Source of the DNA: Bacteroidaceae bacterium
GTDB taxonomy: Bacteria > Bacteroidota > Bacteroidia > Bacteroidales > Bacteroidaceae
Direction: 5' to 3'
NCBI GenBank assembly: GCA_017507105.1
Contig: JAFWBM010000011.1
Coordinates: 1 to 61,057, forward strand
Length of the DNA stretch: 61,057 nucleotides
A program made the translations under genes and the position numbers. Shown one piece after another: positions 16,859 through 25,079 of this stretch (position 1 is the first letter of the stretch; every line of letters begins with the position of its first letter). The notes under the pieces were generated by a model, which saw nothing but the letters and a program-made list of their open reading frames with translations, made no database searches and was not told the DNA's origin.

Positions 16859-19252
16859 TTACAAAATCAATGAACCTATTGTATAAACAAAATAACCGGC
16901 AATCCATGCCACAGCTGTATTATACAGGACGGCAAACAAAGCCCATTTTCTGTTACCTGTCTCATCAGCTATTGCAGCAACAGTTGCTATACATGGAAAG
17001 AATAGCAATATAAAGACCAGGAATGATGTAGCAGAAGCCGGAGTAAAATCACCCGAGGCAATTATAGCCTCCTGTAATCCCTCTTCGCTCTCGCTGCTAT
17101 AAAGAACACCCATTGTACTCACAACAAGTTCCTTGGCCGGTATACTTGTGATAATTCCTATTGTAGCACGCCAATTAAGACCCAATGGTTCCATAACCGG
17201 AGATAAAGCCTTGCCTATTATTCCTATATACGAATTTTCATAATCATTATCACACAACTCTGTTGTTGTTTGTCCAACACTCTCTGCCATCTCGGGACGC
17301 GGATAATAACTCAAAAACCATATTATGATGGTAGATGCCAGAATAATGGTTCCAATCTTGCGCAGATACTGCTCACATTTCTCCCACATATGCCGCAAGG
17401 TTGCTTTCAATGTAGGCATACGATATGGGGGCAGTTCCATTACAAAAGGAGTCTCATCTGTCTTGAACTTTGTTTTTCGCAATATACGTGCCGTAAACGC
17501 CGCCACAAGCACTCCAAGTATATAAAGCGAGATAAGAACAGTTGGCGCATATTCGGGAAAGAATGTAGCCGCAAACAAAATAAACACCGGAAGTCGTGCA
17601 CTACACGACATAAAAGGGGTTATAAGAATTGTTATTATGCGGCTGCTCCTACTCTCTATAGTGCGTGTTGCCATAATTGCCGGCACATTACAGCCAAAGC
17701 CCATAAGCATGGGAATGAATGATTTTCCATGCAAACCCATCTTATGCATTATCCTATCCATTATGAAAGCTGCGCGTGCCATATATCCCGAATCCTCCAT
17801 TAGAGAAATAAACAGATATAATATAAGTATCTGAGGTAGAAATACTGCAACACTACCTACTCCACCAATTATACCGTTGACTATAAGATTCTGCAATGCA
17901 CCTTCAGGCATTATGCTTGTAACAAAATCACCCAGCATACCAAAAGCTGCATCAATCCAGTCTTGCGGATATGCACCTAGATTAAACACAGCCGTAAACA
18001 TCAGCCACATTAGAGAGAGGAAAAGCGGAAATCCCAACCATTTATTTGCCACCAGACGGTCTATACGCCTTGTCTTTTGCAAGGTATCCTTGCTGCCCAC
18101 CTTGAAAGTCTCTTGCAGGGCACCGTTTATGAATCCATATTTAGCATCGCTAATAGCTGTTTCCACATCAAGTCCCAGCCTATTGTGTACACTCTTCGAA
18201 GCTTTCAGAGCTAACTTTTTCCACGATTCTACATCCTTGCATCTATCCAACAAATGTAGTGCTTCTTTATCCTGCTCCATCAATTTAAGTGCCCAATAGC
18301 GCACAGGGAACTGTTGTGGAAGATCATCGGAAACGTGTAACTTAGCCGATAAAGGAGCTAGTTCATCTTCAAGCACATTTCCATAGTTGATATGTATGTG
18401 ACGTATCGTCTTGTTCTCTCCCTCGAACAGTTCAATTACAGTATCAAGTAGTTTGTCAAGTCCCTTGGCAAGCTTTGCCACAGTAGGAATCATTGGGATT
18501 CCCATCATTCCACCCAAATGTTCATAGTCAAGTTTGGCACCGCTGGCTTCAAGTTCATCGAACATATTAAGAGCCACCACTGTACGCAGGTTCATATCTA
18601 TCAGTTCTGTTGTAAGATATAGATTACGTTCTAGGTTTGATGCAACCACCGCATTTATTATAACATCGGGTTGTTTTTCAAAAAGGTGGCGACGCACATA
18701 ACGTTCCTCAGGCGAATAGGCCGATATGGAGTATGTTCCCGGCAAATCTGTTATATTTATACGATAACCCTTATAACTAAAGGTCCCCGTCTTTGCATCT
18801 ACAGTGACTCCGCTGTAGTTACCTACATGCTCGCTGCTACCAGACAATGCATTAAACAGCGAAGTTTTGCCACTATTAGGGTTACCAACCAAAGCCACCT
18901 CAATGATCTTATCTCGACGTGTCGATGATGGACGATGTATGCAGTTGCATCCAAGACTGCCGGTGCAGCCCTCGCACGCCGACATACATCCAAAAGAGTT
19001 TATCGGAGTCAATTCCTTCTTAGCCTCCTCCTCGGGCAGCACCTCAATCATCGATGCCTCGTTACGACGCAATGAAACATCGTAACCCATTACGTTATAT
19101 TTTACCGGATCGTGCATAGGCGAGTCCAAAACCGACTTTACCTTCTCGCCACGTATGAATCCCATCTCCATAATACGTTTACGGAATCCACCGTGTCCCG
19201 ACAGGCGCACTATGACAGCCGTTTCCCCATTCTTCAATTCCGATAATTTCAT
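16859..19252 (-). CDS. feoB: Ferrous iron transporter FeoA-FeoB fusion
   Basis: 797 residues from ATG 19252; the longer TTG start at 19282 is less plausible. Residues 1-72 are a FeoA SH3-like domain (MKLSELKNGETAVIVRLSGH...MGYDVSLRRNEA). A linker with five cysteines (89, 93, 96, 102, 104) leads to the FeoB G-domain: G1 GNPNSGKT at 123-130 and G3 DLPGTYS. The GDI region and the polytopic transporter with two Gate-like repeats follow, including GFGCNVPAIMATRTIES. It imports Fe2+ across the inner membrane. It leads the operon with hemerythrin, regulator and msrC genes. Confidence 0.93.
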   Translation of the reverse strand: MKLSELKNGETAVIVRLSGHGGFRKRIMEMGFIRGEKVKSVLDSPMHDPVKYNVMGYDVSLRRNEASMIEVLPEEEAKKELTPINSFGCMSACEGCTGSLGCNCIHRPSSTRRDKIIEVALVGNPNSGKTSLFNALSGSSEHVGNYSGVTVDAKTGTFSYKGYRINITDLPGTYSISAYSPEERYVRRHLFEKQPDVIINAVVASNLERNLYLTTELIDMNLRTVVALNMFDELEASGAKLDYEHLGGMMGIPMIPTVAKLAKGLDKLLDTVIELFEGENKTIRHIHINYGNVLEDELAPLSAKLHVSDDLPQQFPVRYWALKLMEQDKEALHLLDRCKDVESWKKLALKASKSVHNRLGLDVETAISDAKYGFINGALQETFKVGSKDTLQKTRRIDRLVANKWLGFPLFLSLMWLMFTAVFNLGAYPQDWIDAAFGMLGDFVTSIMPEGALQNLIVNGIIGGVGSVAVFLPQILILYLFISLMEDSGYMARAAFIMDRIMHKMGLHGKSFIPMLMGFGCNVPAIMATRTIESRSSRIITILITPFMSCSARLPVFILFAATFFPEYAPTVLISLYILGVLVAAFTARILRKTKFKTDETPFVMELPPYRMPTLKATLRHMWEKCEQYLRKIGTIILASTIIIWFLSYYPRPEMAESVGQTTTELCDNDYENSYIGIIGKALSPVMEPLGLNWRATIGIITSIPAKELVVSTMGVLYSSESEEGLQEAIIASGDFTPASATSFLVFILLFFPCIATVAAIADETGNRKWALFAVLYNTAVAWIAGYFVYTIGSLIL

Positions 19253-19320
19253 TATCTTTATATATATTGTAATCTCCTCCAAAATAGCATGGAGAGATAT
19301 CCGATTAGCACCATCACTTA

Positions 19321-19364
19321 ATTTTGCAAATGCAAAATTAACACTACATTATCTAAACTACAAT
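19321..19364 (-). promoter_or_regulatory. feoAB promoter with overlapping dyad operator
   Basis: Minus strand: ATTG (19364-19361, 3 of 4 to TTTG), 20 bp, TAATTTTG (19340-19333, exact). Transcription would start near 19326, giving a leader of about 74 nt. A perfect 8-bp inverted repeat (ATTTTGCA-AA-TGCAAAAT, 19321-19338) overlaps the -7 element and start site, where a repressor would block transcription. It does not resemble a classical Fur box. Confidence 0.6.
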
Positions 19365-19421
19365 AACTAATTTATGTAAATTTGCACATCCTATAGTTAT
19401 TTCTTGCTATATATAAAAAAA

Positions 19422-19446
19422 CTCTGTGCGCTTTTTGCGCACAGAG
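19422..19446 (-). terminator. Intrinsic terminator at left end of phage-like cluster
   Basis: A 10-bp GC-rich perfect stem (19422-19431 with 19437-19446) with a 5-nt loop is followed on the minus strand by TTTTTTTATATAT. It lies 20 bp after the last leftward gene of the cluster and insulates the feoAB promoter region. Confidence 0.85.
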
Positions 19447-19466
19447 AAGAAATAATGGGCTAACAA

Positions 19467-19886
19467 TCAGGCAGGTTTACGCCGCAACGACAATATATGC
19501 TCAATCGACGCCGCTCCTTCATTATTCAAAGCTCTATAGAATTGTGCATTTTCGGGACTCACATATACAAGCCAATTGGCAAACAGTGCATTCTGTAAAT
19601 ATACCTCACAATGCTTCACAAGGTTATCAAGTTGTTCACTTTTCCAATTGGCGGGCATTTTCAGATTATATATAACCTTATCTTCCTCCAGTGTGAGATG
19701 GGAATAAGGTACAAGCAACATTGAAAGAGCTGTAACAGCAGCATACCACATTGGTTCTATTCGTTGTAGATCATCATCGCACGATGCCACAATATCAACA
19801 GCCTGCAGCTGTTTCCCAAGATGAGCCGACATAATGTGTAACGACTCTATTATCTTATTTTTCTCAATCTCTATTTTTATTTCCAT
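19467..19886 (-). CDS. Phage connector-like small protein (paralogue 3)
   Basis: 139 residues, no signal or membrane segment. It begins with a strand MEIKIEIEKNKIIESL, has an acidic D-rich turn, a helix, an YNLKMPANW strand, a long helix ending FANWL and a basic tail (LRRKPA). The same order occurs in the two small proteins at 28305-28805 and 28828-29307, so I regard the three as diverged paralogues. Similar small proteins occur in Bacteroidetes phages near head genes, where a neck or connector role is usually guessed. It is the last gene of the left arm, 8 bp after the 961-residue gene. Confidence 0.55.
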   Translation of the reverse strand: MEIKIEIEKNKIIESLHIMSAHLGKQLQAVDIVASCDDDLQRIEPMWYAAVTALSMLLVPYSHLTLEEDKVIYNLKMPANWKSEQLDNLVKHCEVYLQNALFANWLVYVSPENAQFYRALNNEGAASIEHILSLRRKPA

Positions 19887-19894
19887 TCTTTTAC

Positions 19895-22780
19895 TCAGTT
19901 TATTCTATTGTTCCATGATGTATCGACATCAATTTCCATTGCTGTTATACGGCTGTCACTAAGCACATTGCCGACAACAGCTATCATATAATAACGATAC
20001 GATTGTGTAGGTACATAGGGAAAGGAGAGATCGTTGAAGCTACCACGTCTTTCACTACCCGATATTATCTTATAGTTTCTGCCATCGTTGCTGCAAAGCA
20101 GATAACATGCAATGCCCTTAAACAAGGTATCGGAATTGCCGTCTATCATTACCATTGCATGCAACATCATATGCATTATCCTTTTATGTATCTTTGTGCC
20201 CCACAACATAGGCCTTGTAAGAATGGCAAAAGAGTTGCTCTTTTCCTTTCCCGTACTAAACAACGACAGCAATGTCTTGTTTCCATCACTCTCTTCTATG
20301 GCCATAAGATGGGGATAGGTATTAACAAATCCTTTGAATACTCTGTCACATCTACTCCAAGCTCCATCCGATAACGAATAGATATAGCTGTAGCTATGGT
20401 TATGATTAGAAACTATAAGTTCCTGTTCACTATAAAGAAAACCGACTACAGCATTTTTCAGGTAATCAACAAAGGATATAATCCTTCTGTAGCACTCTTG
20501 CAGAGAGACAACTGTTGCTATCTTATTCAACAGATTGTTCTGTAGCAAAACTTCACAATCAGAATTTGCAGTATCAATCGCTGTCGACAAGTTGGTTACA
20601 TTTCCACCCATTATAAGCAACAATCCTTTGGAAGTAGAAAAGAGCACTCCCGAGTCAATTCCTATTACAGATGATACATTATTACACACTTCGCGCGACA
20701 GTGGATAGCATGTTGTATAGGCTGAAGCACCAGTATCATCTATCGCCATCACCCATATCCCATTAGAACAGAACACATACAAAGGATGTTGTCCAAACTC
20801 TCCTTGCGAAAGTGTCACAGTATTGCTACACATTGCCAATATCTTATTGTCCGATGGTGTATATGTCTGCTTGGCGGGAAAGAAGAAGGGATTATCAACC
20901 CCAGAGACTCGCATCACATTCTCTCGTATCTCGTAAAGGTTACGTTCTTCGGGAGCATAAGAATCCTCTACTATATCCCATCCGTTACATATCTCTACAT
21001 CTGCAATTTTTCGTGCCATGCTATTTATATTGCTAACTGCTATTTTCACCGTTATAGTATCACCTGCTGTAGCAACTCCCCTTATATAGAAAAGCGATAA
21101 GAATTCCGGTTCTGTCCCTTTGAGACTTATATCAAGGTTAGCATCCTTATAGCTCCAATATCCCGTATTGGAGTATACCAAAGTATACTCTCCTACACTC
21201 TGCCCAAAAAGTTTCAGAATATTATCCTTGTAATATTTTGCAAGTTTTGTGTTCGAGACAGCAAAAACAGCACTTATGCTTACATACATTCCTCCGGAAT
21301 AGTCATTGAGATAACATGCCAGGTTCAGCATTGCGTGCGCTGTAAGTTTAAAATCCTTTTTATACCTCACTCCATCAATTGTAACAATAAAAAAGGTGCG
21401 CGTAGCCCTCACATCAGGATACATGATATAAGGTGATAGATAATATCTTCCGTTGTTGTATCCCACTTTTAGTCTTCCTTCAAAATCCTTTTTTATCTGC
21501 GCCAATCCATTTTTGGTATTCAATTCGGTAAATATAACAGCATCTATCTCTTTTGTCTCCATACCTTGTGGATAGTAGCAATTGTCAGAGTATCCTTTGA
21601 AATAGGTCTCACGTAAATTGCCCAAATGCAATCGCCCATTAAAAACATAGCTGCACGAAGCTGTTATTGTAGATGGAGATATACTCTCGTCTCCCATTGT
21701 TGCGCACAAAGCCAGGCTCGTCGGAGAGACATCCTCGCATACATTCAAACGATTCCCATAGATATCATACTCCATTACCTTATAAAAAAGGGAATGTTTA
21801 AGTACTTCGGAGTATATTTCACCATCAGGTTTTATCTCGTATCGCTCATAATCAGCCGACAGCACCGTATACACTTCATTCTGATGCACGGACGCAATAT
21901 TTCCTTTCTCTACCACTTTATGGCCGGGAATAGAGCCCGATGTAAAGATATCCAGTGAAACAATTATATTCTCCCAATTTCCCAAGTCCAATCCTTCAAA
22001 AACAAAGGAAGGCTTAAATCCCTGTACCTTTACCGTATAGGTAGAGTAACCATCACTTGGATTGTTTGGTGCAGAATAGAAGTTACCAGAGTCCTTAGAC
22101 ATCTCCTCGACACTGTTCCTATCCTCAACATAGAAGATGGGTGAGAAAGATATATAACTTCCATCATAGAGTTTATATGCCAACCTGAAAAGTGCCCGGT
22201 CTATATAGCACCCCATTCCGTTTAGTTTGGATATACACTCATCGTAATAACCTATTGAAGCACGACTCCAATAGGACGACGCACTACTCTCATCAGGCGG
22301 ATTTCCAAAAAAGTAACAATCTTCGGTCTTTACCTTCACCACCTGCGATGTCGTATTTATGGTTATGTCTGGCATTTGCGGCCGCTCACCCAACCATTTA
22401 TAGTGATCGGTATCAAATATCGCATACAATATCGCAGTATCGGTAAAGAGAGAGACTATATTTCCTATAATCTCCATCCTCTCTACCCCTACACAATTCT
22501 GCAACATATGCAGTGAATCTGCATCAGCCGATTCAAACTTCTCATTGTATATATGTATATGCCCGCCATTCTCGGTAATGCAGAGATACCTCGATGCCAT
22601 ACTGTGCCAATACACCTGCTTATATCTGTATGGGAAACTCGCAACCTTGTCGGGTACAGGTAAAGGTTGTAACGAGCCATTCTTTACACGAACATTCAAG
22701 AGATCGAGACAATCTCCATCCTGAGCATACAGATTATCGCAGTTATACACAACCCCTTTGAAAGGAATAATCTTACGCAT
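19895..22780 (-). CDS. Large phage tail or DNA-stabilisation-like protein
   Basis: 961 residues, strand-rich, no signal peptide or membrane helix. The N-terminus MRKIIPFKGVVYNCDNLYAQ...LLNVRVKNGSLQPLPVPDKV resembles the opening of podovirus-type stabilisation or tail-hub proteins (P22 gp10-like), in which short repeats of the form R-N-v-v-n-G-l-p-p start a beta-propeller-rich protein. Later segments such as YSLSDGAWSRCDRVFKGFVNTYPHLMAI fit propeller blades. The identity is an inference from architecture and position after the lysis genes, not from a diagnostic motif. The ORF is intact over 2.9 kb, which argues against simple decay. Confidence 0.5.
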   Translation of the reverse strand: MRKIIPFKGVVYNCDNLYAQDGDCLDLLNVRVKNGSLQPLPVPDKVASFPYRYKQVYWHSMASRYLCITENGGHIHIYNEKFESADADSLHMLQNCVGVERMEIIGNIVSLFTDTAILYAIFDTDHYKWLGERPQMPDITINTTSQVVKVKTEDCYFFGNPPDESSASSYWSRASIGYYDECISKLNGMGCYIDRALFRLAYKLYDGSYISFSPIFYVEDRNSVEEMSKDSGNFYSAPNNPSDGYSTYTVKVQGFKPSFVFEGLDLGNWENIIVSLDIFTSGSIPGHKVVEKGNIASVHQNEVYTVLSADYERYEIKPDGEIYSEVLKHSLFYKVMEYDIYGNRLNVCEDVSPTSLALCATMGDESISPSTITASCSYVFNGRLHLGNLRETYFKGYSDNCYYPQGMETKEIDAVIFTELNTKNGLAQIKKDFEGRLKVGYNNGRYYLSPYIMYPDVRATRTFFIVTIDGVRYKKDFKLTAHAMLNLACYLNDYSGGMYVSISAVFAVSNTKLAKYYKDNILKLFGQSVGEYTLVYSNTGYWSYKDANLDISLKGTEPEFLSLFYIRGVATAGDTITVKIAVSNINSMARKIADVEICNGWDIVEDSYAPEERNLYEIRENVMRVSGVDNPFFFPAKQTYTPSDNKILAMCSNTVTLSQGEFGQHPLYVFCSNGIWVMAIDDTGASAYTTCYPLSREVCNNVSSVIGIDSGVLFSTSKGLLLIMGGNVTNLSTAIDTANSDCEVLLQNNLLNKIATVVSLQECYRRIISFVDYLKNAVVGFLYSEQELIVSNHNHSYSYIYSLSDGAWSRCDRVFKGFVNTYPHLMAIEESDGNKTLLSLFSTGKEKSNSFAILTRPMLWGTKIHKRIMHMMLHAMVMIDGNSDTLFKGIACYLLCSNDGRNYKIISGSERRGSFNDLSFPYVPTQSYRYYMIAVVGNVLSDSRITAMEIDVDTSWNNRIN

Positions 22781-22795
22781 AACTATTTTCTATTT

Positions 22796-23191
22796 TTATA
22801 ATTCTTTTAAAAAGATATCGGTAATCTTTCTCTTTCCGACATAGAGGAGGAACAGTATAACAATCAGTGCTACTATAAAATATTTATAACCGTTACTCTT
22901 ATTTTTAACCTCCTTCACAACCTCCTTTACACTTATCAAAGTATCTATACGCCATAATGTATCTATGCGCAGATGTTCGCGGTACTGTATGCGTGTACGA
23001 GTGAGGTAGACCGTATCTGACCTCTCCCTCACAAGTACACTATCCACAACAAAAATACTATCGCGCGAATGTGCACCCGTATGCTGTTCTACAGTACGAG
23101 CATTGCACTCTTGCCTACGTTGTGTAACACACGATACAAACAACAACAATACGAATGAGATACTAAATGCTATTCTTACGCTCTTTATCAT
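22796..23191 (-). CDS. Unimolecular-spanin-like lipoprotein
   Basis: 131 residues. A lipoprotein signal with lipobox FVSC (Cys21) is followed by a hydrophilic, strand/coil-prone middle with repeated RIDTLWRIDTLI-type segments and a C-terminal membrane helix (YFIVALIVILFLLYV, about 103-118) with a basic end. An outer-membrane lipid anchor at the N-terminus plus an inner-membrane helix at the C-terminus is the architecture of unimolecular spanins (T1 gp11 type), which fuse the two membranes in the last step of phage lysis. It overlaps the holin-like gene by 29 nt out of frame, as lysis genes often do. Confidence 0.6.
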   Translation of the reverse strand: MIKSVRIAFSISFVLLLFVSCVTQRRQECNARTVEQHTGAHSRDSIFVVDSVLVRERSDTVYLTRTRIQYREHLRIDTLWRIDTLISVKEVVKEVKNKSNGYKYFIVALIVILFLLYVGKRKITDIFLKEL

Positions 23192-23633
23192 ACCAATCGA
23201 AATAATTATTTAGATAGCTATTGCGTTTTACGACCCTCAGACTTAGCAAATAGTATAGAAAGTCGAGAATACGGAACAGCGTTCCCCCTTCTTGTGTCAC
23301 CATACGTGCATTACGCAAGATGTTTGTACCATAGAAGTATATCGCCACATAAGTAAGGAACGATACACACTGTACTATAGCATGATGCTCCCCTTTAAAA
23401 TATCCTATCAGATACAGTGATGCAGCAAGCACAAAGAAGAGTGCAGTATCGCGAAAGAAACAGAAAGCCTTTTTAAAACTCCACTCGCGATGGTTGCTCA
23501 GGTCGGCAAGCAAACCGAATATAAAATTCACAGCAAAGAGAATTACCATCCCGAATATCTCGTTTTTTATAGGGAACAACAATGCCACAACATTTGCAAA
23601 GAGTGTTGAGATCATCAGTTTCATTGTATCCAT
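23163..23633 (-). CDS. Holin-like membrane protein
   Basis: 156 residues with about three to four hydrophobic segments (residues about 10-22, 27-43, 63-78 and 88-105) and a positively charged C-terminus (RVVKRNSYLNNYFDWYDKERK). Size, topology and the segment FAVNFIFGLLADLSNHREWSFKKA, a helix followed by a polar loop, resemble the phage_holin_4/toxin-secretion holin families common in Bacteroidetes phages. It sits next to the spanin-like gene. No endolysin is present beside them, which is unusual for a lysis cassette. Confidence 0.6.
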   Translation of the reverse strand: MDTMKLMISTLFANVVALLFPIKNEIFGMVILFAVNFIFGLLADLSNHREWSFKKAFCFFRDTALFFVLAASLYLIGYFKGEHHAIVQCVSFLTYVAIYFYGTNILRNARMVTQEGGTLFRILDFLYYLLSLRVVKRNSYLNNYFDWYDKERKNSI

Positions 23634-23636
23634 GTG

Positions 23637-23918
23637 TTAAAGAATAAGATATTTTACTAAAAGCAACTCGCTTTTTGACGAGAGTTTTATATATTGTCCC
23701 GGCATTGTACCTTCCAATGTAACTTCGCACCGTTGCTCATCGAAACCGAAATCATCGTGGTGTAAATACTCCTCAACACCATCAATACTCACCATTACAT
23801 TAACAGGATATGGCCCGTTCTTATGCACTCGTATTCTTATATCTCCACCATTGCAACAGTGAGGTGCTGTCTCCCATAAGCCACCGTTATTGAAACATTC
23901 CAATTTTATTATAGACAT
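23637..23918 (-). CDS. Small phage-cluster protein of unknown function
   Basis: 93 residues, predicted all-beta, no signal or membrane segment. It begins MSIIKLECFNNGGLWETAPHCCNGGDIRIRVH and has alternating hydrophobic strands ending YIKLSSKSELLLVKYLIL. Four base pairs separate it from the 218-residue connector-like gene and 3 bp from the holin-like gene. I do not recognise the family; a minor virion or accessory-domain role is only a guess from position. Confidence 0.6.
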   Translation of the reverse strand: MSIIKLECFNNGGLWETAPHCCNGGDIRIRVHKNGPYPVNVMVSIDGVEEYLHHDDFGFDEQRCEVTLEGTMPGQYIKLSSKSELLLVKYLIL

Positions 23919-23922
23919 AATT

Positions 23923-24579
23923 CTATCCTAATTTATTTTGTTGAACATTATCAAGGGATGCCGCAGCCAATGCCATAAAGGAGTTTGCACTATCATGACG
24001 CTCAAATACATTCATCAAAAGCGCCGCACATTGATATGCCACCGCATTATGCAGAGCCTCATCATAGCCCGACAACCCTTCCAAAGGATTATATTCAGCC
24101 TCGTAAATAAACTTATCTACCGATACTCGTCTATCCTTCGGTGAAGCCCAAAAACAGAGTACGGGTTTATTGTTAGCCATTACCCCTTTAGTACACACCG
24201 GGCGGTTGCATCCCGAGCGTGTATATGGATTCTGTTGCATCAAAGCCATTGGCGAATCCATAGGATAGAGTCGTGTAACATCGCGACTCCATCCATCCAA
24301 ACGGAATGCTATAAGATCTACAAAATCACTCGGCAATGTAATTGTACCCGTACCGTCACCATTAAATAGCAAGTCACCAAGCGATGGCACATAACTTTTC
24401 GGGTTCACCGTTCCTGTTCCTCTGTTTTTCTGTACGAAGAGTACAGCCTGAGGCATCAGAGCATCTATGTGACGCGGTAATTGTCGCATATCCTGTGTCA
24501 ACAATGTAACATTCGAGTCATCGTCCATCTCATTTATCAGCTGCAGCACCCTGCTGCGCAGTTCATCGGCAGTAATCAT
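23923..24579 (-). CDS. Head-tail connector-like phage protein
   Basis: 218 residues, mostly helical. MITADELRSRVLQLINEMDD, then a Pro-rich turn, a beta hairpin GTGTITLPSDFVDLIAFRLDGW and long helices at the end (YDEALHNAVAYQCAALLMNVFER...). This layout, short helices, a LP-dFl-l-r-dgW strand, then C-terminal helices with AVAYQCAALL, is typical of the gp6/neck adaptor class in Bacteroidetes phages. It overlaps the preceding gene by 4 bp (ATGA). Its position after the capsid gene supports a neck role. Confidence 0.55.
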   Translation of the reverse strand: MITADELRSRVLQLINEMDDDSNVTLLTQDMRQLPRHIDALMPQAVLFVQKNRGTGTVNPKSYVPSLGDLLFNGDGTGTITLPSDFVDLIAFRLDGWSRDVTRLYPMDSPMALMQQNPYTRSGCNRPVCTKGVMANNKPVLCFWASPKDRRVSVDKFIYEAEYNPLEGLSGYDEALHNAVAYQCAALLMNVFERHDSANSFMALAAASLDNVQQNKLG

Positions 24580-25007
24580 AACCAGTTAGGAAAATTCACA
24601 CCAAGTTCCTGAGCCTTTTCTCTCACACAGTGTTTGTTCTGTAATCCCGACAACGGCACCTTATATGGAGCAGCCATAAGCACAGCACGCGCCTGTTGGG
24701 TATTTGTCACATCGGGGAAGGTATTATCATCCTTCACATCTACTGAACTATCACTATTATCGTTCTCTTTCTGCTCTTCGTCGATATCCTGTACAAAGCC
24801 ACGTTTTATTACTCCGTTACGGAAATCGGCACTATTCTCTATAGCACTCTGATAAAGTGGATTGTCTGTCACATATTGTGCAGGAACTATTCCTGCCGAG
24901 TTTACAGCACCACCACTGAACTCAACCCTTACCAGAGCTGTTCCTATGCGGAAAAAACAGTTTCTCTCAATCTGTCCGCGAATCTCATATGTCACTCTCT
25001 TTTTCAT
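24576..25007 (-). CDS. Phage head-associated protein with C-terminal SAP/HeH-like motif
   Basis: 143 residues from ATG 25007 (MKKRVTYEIRGQIERN). The ORF continues 45 bp upstream, but a hairpin at 25023-25058 occupies that stretch, so the shorter start is preferred. The N-terminal half is strand-rich (FFRIGTALVRVEFSGG...VPAQYVTDNPLYQSAIENSADFRNGVIKRGF), a pattern I associate with small proteins beside capsid genes in Bacteroidetes phages. An acidic linker leads to QARAVLMAAPYKVPLSGLQN and then KAQELGVNFPNWL, resembling a HeH/LEM-like helical motif used for DNA or protein contacts. It is 72 bp after the capsid gene and overlaps the next by 4 bp. Confidence 0.55.
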   Translation of the reverse strand: MKKRVTYEIRGQIERNCFFRIGTALVRVEFSGGAVNSAGIVPAQYVTDNPLYQSAIENSADFRNGVIKRGFVQDIDEEQKENDNSDSSVDVKDDNTFPDVTNTQQARAVLMAAPYKVPLSGLQNKHCVREKAQELGVNFPNWL

Positions 25008-25022
25008 ATTCAGTTTCTTTAT

Positions 25023-25058
25023 AGGGGCATGCCAAACATCCGTACTAGGCATGCCCCT
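25023..25058 (-). terminator. Hairpin immediately after the capsid-like gene
   Basis: An 11-bp perfect GC-rich stem (25023-25033 with 25048-25058) with a 14-nt loop sits 21 bp after the capsid stop, and no T-run follows. It more likely protects the capsid mRNA 3' end or acts as a partial attenuator than as a full terminator, and would raise capsid output over the downstream genes. Confidence 0.5.
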
Positions 25059-25079
25059 GAATAGTTTTAAATAGATTTA

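Noticed and set aside
19253-19282. Extended start (TTG 19282) for FeoAB
   Set aside because: The ten added residues are not part of the FeoA domain, which starts at the ATG at 19252.
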